The position numbers were made by a program, and so were the translations under genes. The notes below the pieces were generated by a model that saw only the letters and a program-made list of their open reading frames with translations, was not told the origin of the DNA and searched no databases. 64,000 bases of DNA, taken from contig NZ_JAMOAO010000001.1 in NCBI RefSeq assembly GCF_030555055.1, forward strand, positions 3,410,001 to 3,474,000. Direction: 5' to 3'. Origin of the DNA: Nocardiopsis sp. YSL2. GTDB taxonomy: Bacteria > Actinomycetota > Actinomycetes > Streptosporangiales > Streptosporangiaceae. Shown piece by piece: positions 55,762 to 64,000 of this stretch (positions are counted from its first letter, which is position 1; each line of letters begins with the position of its first letter).

Positions 55762-55767
55762 TAGACT
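55762..55767 (+). promoter_or_regulatory. Possible -10 box upstream of infA
   Basis: TAGACT, the common actinomycete -10 form, lies 219 bases before infA in a locally AT-richer stretch. No good -35 box at the right distance. Confidence 0.35.
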
Positions 55768-55986
55768 GGCACTGCCCATACGCGGGCCGTTGGGTCAGTC
55801 TGCCATCTCTGTACCACGTCCACCACGTGACGTACGCTCTTGCAGTTGACCTGATCTTCCAGTGTGTCTTGGCTTCGACGACGTCCGGCTCGGTCCGCCG
55901 TCGTCGGGGCCGTCGCGTCATGCGAGGCCGCTGGAGTCGCGTCGGGTTGTCCTGATCAACCAATCGATGAGCGAGGCGTGGAGGAC

Positions 55987-56208
55987 ATGGCGAAGAAAGA
56001 CGGCGCCATCGAGATCGAGGGTTCCGTTGTCGAGTCCCTACCCAACGCTATGTTCAAGGTAGAGCTCGACAACGGGCACCAGGTCCTTGCCCATATCAGT
56101 GGCAAGATGCGGATGAACTACATCCGTATCCTTCCCGACGACCGTGTCGTCGTGGAGCTGAGCCCGTACGACCTCACGCGCGGGCGCATCGTTTACCGCT
56201 ACAAGTAG
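55987..56208 (+). CDS. infA: Translation initiation factor IF-1
   Basis: 73 residues from ATG 55987. Single OB fold: [51 protein letters not shown]. Blocks the ribosomal A site during initiation. First gene of the alpha-operon cluster. Confidence 0.97.
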   Translation: MAKKDGAIEIEGSVVESLPNAMFKVELDNGHQVLAHISGKMRMNYIRILPDDRVVVELSPYDLTRGRIVYRYK

Positions 56209-56263
56209 CCGTCGCGGGCCGTCCGGGCCCGTGACGAGTGATGTGATGAGTTCGGAGTCACCG

Positions 56264-56377
56264 ATGAAGGTCAAGCCGAGCGTGAAGAAGATCTGCGCGA
56301 AGTGCCGCGTGATCCGCCGTAACAGCCGGATCATGGTCATTTGCTCGGACCCGCGCCACAAGCAGCGCCAGGGCTAG
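56264..56377 (+). CDS. rpmJ: 50S ribosomal protein L36 (zinc-binding form)
   Basis: 37 residues from ATG 56264. [19 protein letters not shown] and [11 protein letters not shown] give the Cys-Cys-Cys-His zinc site. Universally follows infA in this cluster. Confidence 0.97.
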   Translation: MKVKPSVKKICAKCRVIRRNSRIMVICSDPRHKQRQG

Positions 56378-56588
56378 TTCCCCGGTTCGCTGTCCGCGGC
56401 TTCCGCACAGCGAGTTACCCGGAGGGGTCCCATCCCCGACGGGCTTGAAAGAACGAATACCTGTTCCGATTCCGGGGCCGCGGAGGCCCGGGAACAACCC
56501 CCGGTCGGAGGCCGGGGCCTCGTCGATTGGGCGACGGGAGGGTGGAACGGGTCAGACCTCCGCACAGCATGGATGGAGTCTCGCCCAC

Positions 56589-56969
56589 ATGGCACGTATT
56601 GCCGGCGTTGACCTTCCCCGCGACAAGCGGGTGGAGATCGCTCTCACGTACGTTTTCGGGGTCGGGCGCACGCGCGCGCTCGAGACCCTGGCGAACACCG
56701 GTGTCGACGGGAACACCCGCGTCTACCAGCTGACCGAAGAGGACCTGGTCAAGCTCCGCGAGTGGATCGAGGCGAACTACCAGGTCGAGGGTGACCTGCG
56801 CCGTGAGGTCCAGGCCGACATCCGTCGCAAGATGGAGATCGGCAGCTACCAGGGCATCCGCCACCGCCGCGGCCTTCCGGTCCGCGGTCAGCGCACGCAG
56901 ACCAACGCGCGTACCCGCAAGGGCAAGAAGAAGACCGTGGCCGGTAAGAAGAAGGCCGGTAAGAAGTAG
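56589..56969 (+). CDS. rpsM: 30S ribosomal protein S13
   Basis: 126 residues from ATG 56589 ([21 protein letters not shown]; later [22 protein letters not shown]). Forms bridges to the 50S subunit. The C-terminal tail is Lys-rich. Confidence 0.97.
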   Translation: MARIAGVDLPRDKRVEIALTYVFGVGRTRALETLANTGVDGNTRVYQLTEEDLVKLREWIEANYQVEGDLRREVQADIRRKMEIGSYQGIRHRRGLPVRGQRTQTNARTRKGKKKTVAGKKKAGKK

Positions 56970-57035
56970 TCCGCTCGGACTGTCCACCGCGTCCGAGAAC
57001 CGTCAACGGACCGATGATCTCTGGGAGTTTCGCTA

Positions 57036-57440
57036 ATGCCGCCTAAGGGCCGTCAGGGTGCCGCGCGCAAGGTGCGTCGCAAGGAAAAGAAGAACATTGT
57101 CCACGGACACGCTCACATCAAGAGCACGTTCAACAACACGATCGTGAGCATCACGGACCCCACGGGTGCCGTGATCGCGTGGGCCAGCTCCGGACAGGTC
57201 GGCTTCAAGGGTTCGCGTAAGTCGACCCCCTACGCCGCGCAGATGGCCGCCGAGGCCGCTGCCCGCCGCGCGCAGGAGCACGGCGTCCGCAAGGTGGACG
57301 TCTTCGTCAAGGGCCCGGGTTCCGGCCGGGAGACCGCCATCCGTTCGCTGCAGGCGACCGGCCTCGAGGTGGGCTCCATCCAGGACGTCACCCCGGTGCC
57401 GCACAACGGCTGCCGTCCGCCGAAGCGCCGCCGCGTCTGA
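57036..57440 (+). CDS. rpsK: 30S ribosomal protein S11
   Basis: 134 residues from ATG 57036. [22 protein letters not shown] and the [13 protein letters not shown] ending are diagnostic. Next gene is rpoA; rpsD, which stands here in many bacteria, is absent. Confidence 0.97.
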   Translation: MPPKGRQGAARKVRRKEKKNIVHGHAHIKSTFNNTIVSITDPTGAVIAWASSGQVGFKGSRKSTPYAAQMAAEAAARRAQEHGVRKVDVFVKGPGSGRETAIRSLQATGLEVGSIQDVTPVPHNGCRPPKRRRV

Positions 57441-57622
57441 TCCGGCAGCGGGTGCCCGCGTCTCCTACCACGCGGGTGCCACGTCGCGCTCGCCCCGCGC
57501 GGTCCCGGCTGGGACCCGCGCGGGCGGGGTAGGAATCCGAGTAGAGGGCACCGCCGATCGGGCGGTGTCCATCCGGTGGCCGTCAAATAGCGGGCGGCCA
57601 TGTGGAAGGGAAGTCACGGACC

Positions 57623-58645
57623 ATGTTGATCGCACAGCGTCCCACGCTCGCCGAGGAAGCCATCTCGGACCTGCGCTCGAAGTTCGTCATCGAGCCGCTG
57701 GAGCCGGGTTTCGGCTACACGATCGGTAACTCGCTTCGGCGTACCCTGCTGTCCTCCATCCCCGGTGCGGCTGTCACCAGCATCCGCATCGAGGGCGTCG
57801 AGCACGAGTTCACCACCGTGCCCGGGGTCAAGGAGGACGTCACCGAGATGATCCTCAACCTCAAGGGCCTGGTCGTCAGCTCCGAGCACGACGAGCCGGT
57901 GCTGATGTACCTGCGCAAGCAGGGCCCCGGTGTGGTGACCGCGGCGGACATCGCTCCGCCGGCCGGTGTCGAGGTGCACAACCCCGACCTGCACATCGCC
58001 ACGCTGAACGGCAAGGGCAAGCTGGAGATGGAGCTGACGGTCGAGCGCGGCCGCGGTTACGTCTCGGCGACGCAGAACAAGCAGCAGGGCCAGGAGATCG
58101 GTCGGATCCCGATCGACTCCATCTACTCGCCGGTGCTGCGTGTGACCTACAAGGTCGAGGCCACCCGTGTCGAGCAGCGCACCGACTTCGACCGCCTGAT
58201 CGTCGACATCGAGACCAAGCCGGCCATCCGTCCCCGTGACGCCGTGGCCAGCGCGGGCAAGACCCTGGTCGAGCTGTTCGGTCTGGCGCGAGAGCTCAAC
58301 GTCGACGCCGAGGGCATCGACATGGGCCCGTCGCCCACGGACGCCGCGCTCGCGGCGGACCTGGCGCTGCCGATCGAGGACCTCAACCTCACGGTCCGGT
58401 CCTACAACTGCCTCAAGCGTGAGGGCATCCACAGCGTTGGTGAGCTGGTGGCCCGCTCCGAGCAGGACCTGTTGGACATCCGCAACTTCGGTGCCAAGTC
58501 CATCGATGAGGTCAAGCAGAAGCTCATCGACATGGGCCTGTCCCTGAAGGACTCCCCGCCCGGATTCGACCCCAGCACGGCGGCCGACAACTACGGCTCC
58601 GAGGATGACGAGGGTGAGTCCTTCGTCGAGACGGAGCAGTACTAA
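57623..58645 (+). CDS. rpoA: RNA polymerase alpha subunit
   Basis: 340 residues from ATG 57623. N-terminal assembly domain ([23 protein letters not shown] split) and the C-terminal domain (near 250-315: [37 protein letters not shown]) that contacts UP elements and activators, then an acidic tail. Confidence 0.98.
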   Translation: MLIAQRPTLAEEAISDLRSKFVIEPLEPGFGYTIGNSLRRTLLSSIPGAAVTSIRIEGVEHEFTTVPGVKEDVTEMILNLKGLVVSSEHDEPVLMYLRKQGPGVVTAADIAPPAGVEVHNPDLHIATLNGKGKLEMELTVERGRGYVSATQNKQQGQEIGRIPIDSIYSPVLRVTYKVEATRVEQRTDFDRLIVDIETKPAIRPRDAVASAGKTLVELFGLARELNVDAEGIDMGPSPTDAALAADLALPIEDLNLTVRSYNCLKREGIHSVGELVARSEQDLLDIRNFGAKSIDEVKQKLIDMGLSLKDSPPGFDPSTAADNYGSEDDEGESFVETEQY

Positions 58646-58712
58646 CCGACCTCGTCGCCCATGGTCCACGGCCGAGTGCGGCCGCGGATCGCATCACTAG
58701 GAGAACGACACC

Positions 58713-59192
58713 ATGCCCACGCCTACCAAGGGCGCCCGTCTGGGTTCCGGGCCCGCTCACGAGCGGCACATCCTGGCGAACCTCGCGACCTCGCTGTTCC
58801 AGCACGGCCGCATTCGCACCACCGAGGCCAAGGCCAAGCGCCTTCGCCCCTACGCCGAGAAGCTCATCACCCTCGGCAAGCGCGGTGACCTGCACGCCCG
58901 TCGTCAGGTCCTGACCAAGATCACGGACAAGTCCGTGGTGCACGAGCTGTTCACCGAGATCGGTCCTCGCTACGAGAACCGCCCCGGTGGCTACACCCGT
59001 ATCACCAAGATCGGTCCGCGCAAGGGCGACAACGCCCCGATGGCCGTGATCGAGCTGGTGGAGGCGCTGAGCGCGCCCGCCGCCGCTCCGGCCACGGCCC
59101 CCGCCGAGGAGGCCGCCGAGGCCCCCGAGGCCGCCGCCGAGGAGACCACGGAGGCCCCCGCGGCCGCCGAGGAGAGCTCCGAGAGCAAGTAG
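58713..59192 (+). CDS. rplQ: 50S ribosomal protein L17
   Basis: 159 residues from ATG 58713. The core ends near residue 118; after that comes an Ala/Glu-rich disordered tail of about 40 residues, common in actinomycete L17. Core block: [22 protein letters not shown]. Last gene of the alpha operon. Confidence 0.97.
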   Translation: MPTPTKGARLGSGPAHERHILANLATSLFQHGRIRTTEAKAKRLRPYAEKLITLGKRGDLHARRQVLTKITDKSVVHELFTEIGPRYENRPGGYTRITKIGPRKGDNAPMAVIELVEALSAPAAAPATAPAEEAAEAPEAAAEETTEAPAAAEESSESK

Positions 59193-59239
59193 GGCGGATC
59201 CGACGCGTCCGGGCGCCAGCCCGGGCGCGGACCGCTCGC

Positions 59240-59272
59240 CGAGTGCCCGATCCCCTGGGGGTCGGGCACTCG
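59240..59272 (+). terminator. Terminator after rplQ
   Basis: Stem CGAGTGCCCGA (59240-59250) pairs with TCGGGCACTCG (59262-59272), with an inner CCCC/GGGG pairing. Confidence 0.92.
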
Positions 59273-59298
59273 TCATTTCCGGGATGCGATGGGGTGCG

Positions 59299-60144
59299 AT
59301 GGACGACGACGAGACGACGGTCCGGATCTGGCTGGACATCGCCTACGACGGCACGGACTTCTCCGGTTGGGCGCGCCAGCCGACGCGGCGCACGGTCCAG
59401 GGGGAGCTGGAGTCGGGTCTGGCCAAGGTGCTGCGGCTGCCGGAGGTGGCGCTGACGTGCTCGGGGCGCACGGACGCGGGGGTGCACGCCCGGGGGCAGG
59501 CGGCGCACGCGGACGTCCCGCGGGCGGCCTGGGAGCGCGAGGGGGAGGCCCTGCTGCGCCGACTGGCCGGGGTTCTGCCCAAGGACGTGCGGGTGACCGG
59601 GGCGCGGACGGCGCCGCCGGGGTTCGACGCACGCTTCTCACCCCTGTACCGGCGCTACCTGTACCGGGTGAGCGACGCTCCGTACGGGGTGGACCCGCTG
59701 CTGCGCAGGGACGTGCTGTGGCACCGCAACCCGGTGGACGTGGACCGGATGAACGCGGCGGCGGCGCGCCTGGTCGGGGAGCACGACTTCGCGGCCTTCT
59801 GCAAGAAGCGGGAGGGCGCCACGACCATCCGGGAGCTGTTGCGCCTGGAGTGGGAGCGGGTGGACACCCATCTCGTCCACGGGACGATCCAGGCGGACGC
59901 CTTCTGCCACAACATGGTCCGCGCGCTCGTGGGAGCGCTGCTGGCGGTCGGGGACGGTCGGCGCGGACCGGAGTGGCCCGGAGAGGTCCTCGGAGCCGCT
60001 GTGCGCGACTCGTCGGTCCATGTGGTCGGCCCGCAGGGGCTGAGCCTGGAGGAGGTGCGCTTCCCGCCCGCGGGGGAGATGGCCGAGCGGGCGCGCTCCA
60101 CGCGGCGGGTCCGGGAACTGCCGTGCCCGGGACACGCGGGATGA
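59299..60144 (+). CDS. truA: tRNA pseudouridine(38-40) synthase
   Basis: 281 residues from ATG 59299; ATG 59284 in the same frame would add five residues and cannot be excluded. [15 protein letters not shown], the catalytic Asp59 in [10 protein letters not shown], and RYLYRVSD are family hallmarks. Modifies uridines in the anticodon arm. Usual partner downstream of rplQ. Confidence 0.95.
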   Translation: MDDDETTVRIWLDIAYDGTDFSGWARQPTRRTVQGELESGLAKVLRLPEVALTCSGRTDAGVHARGQAAHADVPRAAWEREGEALLRRLAGVLPKDVRVTGARTAPPGFDARFSPLYRRYLYRVSDAPYGVDPLLRRDVLWHRNPVDVDRMNAAAARLVGEHDFAAFCKKREGATTIRELLRLEWERVDTHLVHGTIQADAFCHNMVRALVGALLAVGDGRRGPEWPGEVLGAAVRDSSVHVVGPQGLSLEEVRFPPAGEMAERARSTRRVRELPCPGHAG

Positions 60145-60156
60145 CGTGAGGAGATG

Positions 60157-60192
60157 ACGTGAGGGGGCACCGGCGCGGTGCCCCCCTCACGT
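60157..60192. terminator. Bidirectional terminator after truA
   Basis: A 15-bp stem with one bulged base (60157-60171 with 60177-60192), loop GGCGC, between convergent genes. Confidence 0.88.
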
Positions 60193-60204
60193 GTCGGGAC
60201 GCGG

Positions 60205-62313
60205 TCAGGCGCGGTCGTCGGTGAGCCGGGCGAAGGCCTCGTCGAGGAAGCCCTCGCCGATGTCGCGCAGGAGCGCGGCGTCCTCGCTCTCACCCTCGGC
60301 CTCTGCGTCCTCCTCGGTGCCGTCGCTGTTGGTGGCCAGGGAGAACAGGACGTAGCGGCCCCACTGGCCGCTGCTGCCGTGGCCGCCGGAGTAGTCCAGG
60401 CGCTCGGCGGGGGTGCCCTCCTCACCGGGCAGGCCGGCGAACCACTCGGCGGCGACCAGGTCCTGCGCGTCCATGGCCGCGGTGGCCTCGGCCTCGGTGG
60501 GCAGCGCGGCGACGCCGACCGTCACGGCGTGGTTCTCGTCCTCGCTGACGTAGGAGGCACGGACGAGCTGGCGGCAGTCGTTGTTCGCCAGGACCTCGCC
60601 GTAACCGCCGTGGGTGCCCGCGGCGCAGTCCTCGGTGTCCTGGTCGACCACGCGGGTGAAGGTGCCCTGGCCCTCGATCTCGACGGTCTCCGGGAAGAGG
60701 GCGCCGGTGGTGAGGGCGCCGGGGTCGTCGGCCTCGTCGGCGACCGACGCGGCGTCCGGCGAGCCGCTGTCGCCGCCGGTGCCGCTGGCGAGGAAGAACG
60801 CGCCGCCGCCCGCGACCACCAGCAGGACGACGAAGCCCGCGATGACCAGCATCCGGGTGCGGTTGCCGCCGCCCCGGGGCGGGGCGTCGTCGTAGCCCGC
60901 GTAGTCGTCGTAGGAGTCGTCGTCGCCCACGGCGGCGATGTCGAACTGGGCCGTGTCCGCGCCGGAGTCGTCGGGCAGCTCGTCCCGGTACAGCGGCCGG
61001 TCGTCGCCCCGGCCGGGGGCCGGCGGGACGGCATGGATGCTCTCGGTGGCGCCCATGGCGTCCGCGGGGAAGGCCGGCTCGGGCCCGGGGGGCTGCCCCA
61101 TGCCGGGCTGGCCGCCCGTGGGGTAGGGCGAGGCGATCGGCACGGGGCCGTTCGGCGGCATCCCCGGTCCGGTCGGCGGGTACCCCACGGCGGGCTGGCC
61201 GCCGGTCGGGGCTGCCCCGGGCATCTGCTGTCCCGGTGCCGTGTGCGTCTGCTGGGGCCCGGAGGGCGGGCCCGGCTGTCCGGGGTGCGGGCCGTGGGTT
61301 CCGGGGGGTGTGTAGGGCGGCTGGCCGGGCACCCCGGACGGGTGCCCCGGGAGGCCGTGGTCGCCGGGAGGTCCGAAAGGCTGTCCCGGCGCGCCGGTCT
61401 GGTGTGGGGGTTCGTGTTGTCCCGGTGCCGTGTGCGGCTGCTGGGGCCCGGAGGGCGGGCCCGGCTGTCCGGGGTGCGGGCCGTGGGGGGGTGCGTAGGG
61501 CGGTTGGCCGGGCGCGCCGGGCTGGTGTCCTTGGGGCCCGTGCGGTCCTGGCGCCGTGGGCGGCTGCTGGGGTCCCAAAGGCATGCCGGGGTGCCCGGGG
61601 CCCGCGGGCGGCTGCTGCGCGCCCTGCGGCCCGGGAGGCTCGTAGGGCGGCTGCCCGGGAGCGCCGGACGGGTGTCCCTGCTGTCCCGGCCCAGTGGGCA
61701 GGACACCGGGTCGGCCCTGGCCCGCGAAGGGCTGCTGGGGCCCGGAGGGCTGTGCGGGGTGGCCCGGCTGTGCGCCCTGGGGGCCGGGAGCTCCGAAGGG
61801 CGGCTGGCCGGGCGCGCCGGGCTGGTACCCCTGAGGGGCGTGCTGCCCCGGTGCCGAGGGCGTCTGCTGGGGCCCGGAGGGCACACCGCCCTGCCCCGGC
61901 TGGTGTCCGTACGGCGCGTGCTCGCCCGGAGCCCCCAGGGGCTGTCGGCCCGGGTGCGCGCCCTGGGGGCCGGGAGCCCCGAACGGTGGCTGTCCCGGCG
62001 CGCCGGGCTGAGGCTCCCGGGGTCCGTGCTGCCCCTGAGCCGCCAGGGGCTGTTGCGCCGACGCTCCGTAGGGCTGGTGTCCGGGGGCGTACGGCCCCTG
62101 GCCCTGGTCGGGGGCGGCGTAGGGGTTCGCGGGCGGGTGCGGGGGCAGGCCGTGTGATCCGGGCGCGCCGTGTGCCGGTCTCGGCCCCGATGTGGAATCC
62201 TGACCTTCGGAAGAGCCTGGCGCTGATCCGAGGAGGTCCTGGCCGTCACCGCTCTCCGGGCCGGTGGGGTGACCGTCGGGACCGTGCTGGGGCGGGTTCG
62301 GATACGTGCTGAT
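60205..62313 (-). CDS. Proline/glycine/glutamine-rich single-pass membrane protein
   Basis: About 702 residues if started at 62313. Residues 1-440 are a low-complexity Pro/Gly/Gln/His-rich region with repeats like GAPGQPPYxPPG and SGPQQTHTAPGQ. Then an acidic segment, one membrane span (about 489-512: LVIAGFVVLLVVAGGGAFFLA) and an outside domain of about 190 residues with two cysteines (DTEDC, NNDC). The frame reads as coding well past the first in-frame GTG (61884), yet no ATG, GTG or TTG occurs between that and the upstream stop at 62476. The best-placed start is an ATC at 62313 (ISTYPNPPQHG), preceded at 6 bases by GGAG. Function unknown. Confidence 0.78.
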   Translation of the reverse strand: MSTYPNPPQHGPDGHPTGPESGDGQDLLGSAPGSSEGQDSTSGPRPAHGAPGSHGLPPHPPANPYAAPDQGQGPYAPGHQPYGASAQQPLAAQGQHGPREPQPGAPGQPPFGAPGPQGAHPGRQPLGAPGEHAPYGHQPGQGGVPSGPQQTPSAPGQHAPQGYQPGAPGQPPFGAPGPQGAQPGHPAQPSGPQQPFAGQGRPGVLPTGPGQQGHPSGAPGQPPYEPPGPQGAQQPPAGPGHPGMPLGPQQPPTAPGPHGPQGHQPGAPGQPPYAPPHGPHPGQPGPPSGPQQPHTAPGQHEPPHQTGAPGQPFGPPGDHGLPGHPSGVPGQPPYTPPGTHGPHPGQPGPPSGPQQTHTAPGQQMPGAAPTGGQPAVGYPPTGPGMPPNGPVPIASPYPTGGQPGMGQPPGPEPAFPADAMGATESIHAVPPAPGRGDDRPLYRDELPDDSGADTAQFDIAAVGDDDSYDDYAGYDDAPPRGGGNRTRMLVIAGFVVLLVVAGGGAFFLASGTGGDSGSPDAASVADEADDPGALTTGALFPETVEIEGQGTFTRVVDQDTEDCAAGTHGGYGEVLANNDCRQLVRASYVSEDENHAVTVGVAALPTEAEATAAMDAQDLVAAEWFAGLPGEEGTPAERLDYSGGHGSSGQWGRYVLFSLATNSDGTEEDAEAEGESEDAALLRDIGEGFLDEAFARLTDDRA
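61229..61298 (-). repeat. 70-bp intragenic repeat, copy 1
   Basis: Matches 61418-61487 with a single mismatch, 189 bases apart (63 codons), in the proline-rich gene. Confidence 0.88.
61418..61487 (-). repeat. 70-bp intragenic repeat, copy 2
   Basis: Second copy of 61229-61298, same frame. Confidence 0.88.
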
Positions 62314-62659
62314 GGGAGTCTCCGAGGGCTTTGGAGGATGTGGGACTGGACCGCGGCGGACCGGGTCCGTGACCAGATCCGCGCCGTGGTGTCCGTGGCA
62401 CCGTCCCGTCGGCGCGGATAAGCTGCCGGTTCCGGGGTGCCGAAGCGAACGTGACGGGTGTCTCCAAGGTGCGTGTCAGGGCTCGTCGTGCTCTGCGGAG
62501 ACCGGCCTTCCGGTGCAAGAGTAGCCAACGCCCGGACGCGGACAGGACGAAGCACTCTCGGCGACAGGCATAATAAAAGGCGGAGAGGTCACGGATGTGA
62601 CCCCGTGCCGGCGCTTTCCCCGCCGAGCGTGGTCCTGCCGGTCTACCCCGCCGCTGGCT
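62314..62659. other. Divergent intergenic region
   Basis: Separates the proline-rich membrane protein from rplM. No gene recognised. It should hold the promoter of the minus-strand gene, but I could not assign boxes. Confidence 0.5.
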
Positions 62660-62689
62660 TTGACCTGCGCTGCGGTGGCCAGGTAGGAT
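62660..62689 (+). promoter_or_regulatory. Promoter of rplM-rpsI
   Basis: TTGACC (62660-62665) and TAGGAT (62684-62689), 18-bp spacer; leader of about 205 bases to rplM. Confidence 0.75.
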
Positions 62690-62902
62690 ATTCCGTTGTT
62701 GTGCGTTGAGTTGCCGTGGGCCCCGGACTGTCGGGCGCCGATCCACGCACCATCGTCTGCGCACTCACCTCCGGGTCGTCCTGATTGGCATGGGCATCCG
62801 GCCAAGTAACGCCCCGCAAACCCGCGGGAGTGTTTCGAAATACGAGTCCTCCATCCCGCCCATGGGATGGGGCAGCCGACTGAAGAGCGAAGGCAAACGA
62901 TC

Positions 62903-63352
62903 GTGCGCACATACAGCCCCAAACCTAGCGATGTCCAGCGTCAGTGGCACGTTGTCGACGCTACCGATCTCGTGCTCGGGCGTATGGCGAGCCAGGTTGC
63001 CACGCTTCTCCGGGGCAAGCACAAGCCCTACTACGCGCCCCACATCGACACCGGCGACTTCGTGATCGTCGTGAACGCCGACAAGGTCGCGCTCACCGGT
63101 AACAAGCTGGAGCAGAAGCGGGCCTACCGTCACTCCGGTTACCCGGGCGGTCTGCGTTCGGTCGCATATGCCGACCTGCTGGAGAAGAACCCGGAGCGCG
63201 CCATCGAGAAGGCTGTCAAGGGGATGCTGCCCAAGGGCTCCCTCGGCCGCCAGATGGGCAAGAAGCTCAAGGTGTACGCCGGTCCGGAGCACCCGCACCA
63301 GGCCCAGCAGCCGGTTCCGTTCGAAATCAGGAAGATCGAGCAGCCCGCCTAG
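62903..63352 (+). CDS. rplM: 50S ribosomal protein L13
   Basis: 149 residues from GTG 62903 ([21 protein letters not shown]), rather than the longer in-frame start at 62867, by family length. Contains [20 protein letters not shown] and [14 protein letters not shown]. Pairs with rpsI 36 bases on. Confidence 0.97.
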   Translation: MRTYSPKPSDVQRQWHVVDATDLVLGRMASQVATLLRGKHKPYYAPHIDTGDFVIVVNADKVALTGNKLEQKRAYRHSGYPGGLRSVAYADLLEKNPERAIEKAVKGMLPKGSLGRQMGKKLKVYAGPEHPHQAQQPVPFEIRKIEQPA

Positions 63353-63388
63353 GCGTTCGCGAGACTTACAGGAAGCACGAGGATAACC

Positions 63389-63898
63389 GTGTCCGAGCCC
63401 ACCGGCATCGAAGACGTCGCGCAGGAAGTCGCTGACAACCCGGAGGAGTTCCCCTCCGAGTACACCAGCGAGTCCGACGAGACGGTCGCCGCCTACGTCC
63501 CCACCGCGTCCGGCCCCAGCGCCGGTACCGGCCGCCGCAAGGAGGCCATCGCCCGCGTCCGTATCGCTCCCGGTTCCGGTGAGTGGAAGGTCAACGGCAA
63601 GCCCCTCGAGGTCTACTTCCCGGACAAGGTCCACCAGCAGACCATCAAGGACCCGCTCGTCTCTCTCGGGTTCGACGGCGCCTACGACGTCTTCGCCCGT
63701 CTGAACGGCGGCGGCACCAGCGGCCAGGCGGGTGCCCTGCGTCACGGCATCGCCCGTGCGCTGGCCTCGCTGGACCCGGAGAACAACCGCCCGACGCTGA
63801 AGAAGGCCGGTTTCCTGACCCGCGACTCCCGTGAGGTGGAGCGGAAGAAGGCCGGTCTCAAGAAGGCGCGCAAGGCTCCTCAGTTCTCCAAGCGCTAG
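63389..63898 (+). CDS. rpsI: 30S ribosomal protein S9
   Basis: 169 residues from GTG 63389. Residues 1-45 are an acidic extension found in actinomycete S9; the core begins [14 protein letters not shown] and ends [11 protein letters not shown], the tail that touches P-site tRNA. Confidence 0.97.
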   Translation: MSEPTGIEDVAQEVADNPEEFPSEYTSESDETVAAYVPTASGPSAGTGRRKEAIARVRIAPGSGEWKVNGKPLEVYFPDKVHQQTIKDPLVSLGFDGAYDVFARLNGGGTSGQAGALRHGIARALASLDPENNRPTLKKAGFLTRDSREVERKKAGLKKARKAPQFSKR

Positions 63899-63932
63899 TG
63901 CTCATGCGCCGGCGCTCGCTCGGCTGAGTTTC

Positions 63933-63984
63933 CGCCCGTACGTCGCTCCTGTCCGCAGGGGCGGCGTGCGGGCGTTCGTGTTTT
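63933..63984 (+). terminator. Terminator after rpsI
   Basis: Stem CGCCCGTACGTCGC (63933-63946) pairs with GCGGCGTGCGGGCG (63961-63974), with two G-U pairs, followed by TTCGTGTTTT. Confidence 0.88.
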
Positions 63985-64000
63985 CCCGTGGCTCCTTCCG

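Overview
This is a high-GC actinomycete chromosome segment. Gene order and content fit a Streptomyces/Nocardiopsis-type organism: a TTG-initiated rpoB, tRNA-Trp-secE-nusG-rplK-rplA, an alpha operon without rpsD between rpsK and rpoA, zinc-binding L33/L36/S14, and many GTG starts. Nocardiopsis or a close relative is my guess; it is inference from gene style and not a database result.

Layout. Bases 1-1120 hold the end of an HtpX-like protease gene, a convergent yajQ, and tRNA-Tyr(GTA). Bases 1120-13790, between tRNA-Tyr and tRNA-Thr, are the accessory part. It has four tandem copies of a tiny secreted two-cysteine protein, a lipoprotein, and a block of four same-strand genes about 10 kb long. 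In that block, genes 2 and 3 match the JetB and JetC components of the TIGR02677-02680 (Wadjet-related) SMC-like anti-plasmid systems. Gene 1 looks like only the C-terminal part of JetA (DUF2397) fused to a long disordered tail. The expected topoisomerase VI-like nuclease JetD is absent. In its place is a Rad50/SbcC-like ATPase with a mid-protein CPTC zinc-hook motif, preceded by two perfect 63-bp repeats. This reduced, nuclease-less arrangement is the best candidate for an undescribed system in the window.

Bases 13790-20270 hold tRNA-Thr, tRNA-Met, rpmG (L33), a HadA/HadB-like dehydratase pair, murB, a yybP-ykoY manganese riboswitch controlling a UPF0016 metal exporter, and convergent genes for an adenosine deaminase and an aspartate aminotransferase.

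Bases 20270-42050 carry core expression genes: tRNA-Trp, secE, nusG, rplK-rplA, rplJ-rplL behind an attenuator leader, rpoB-rpoC, a large Trp-rich repeat membrane protein, and rpsL-rpsG-fusA-tuf. A LppX/LprG-like lipoprotein gene lies on the opposite strand between rplA and rplJ.

Bases 42290-59190 contain the S10, spc and alpha operons in nearly continuous order (rpsJ to rplO, secY-adk-map, a DUF1707 gene, infA-rpmJ-rpsM-rpsK-rpoA-rplQ). They are followed by truA, a divergent proline-rich membrane protein whose reading frame lacks a canonical start codon, and rplM-rpsI. Together the core genes supply RNA polymerase, its NusG factor, most ribosomal proteins, elongation factors, Sec translocon subunits and N-terminal processing (Map). 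Strong hairpin terminators separate most transcription units.
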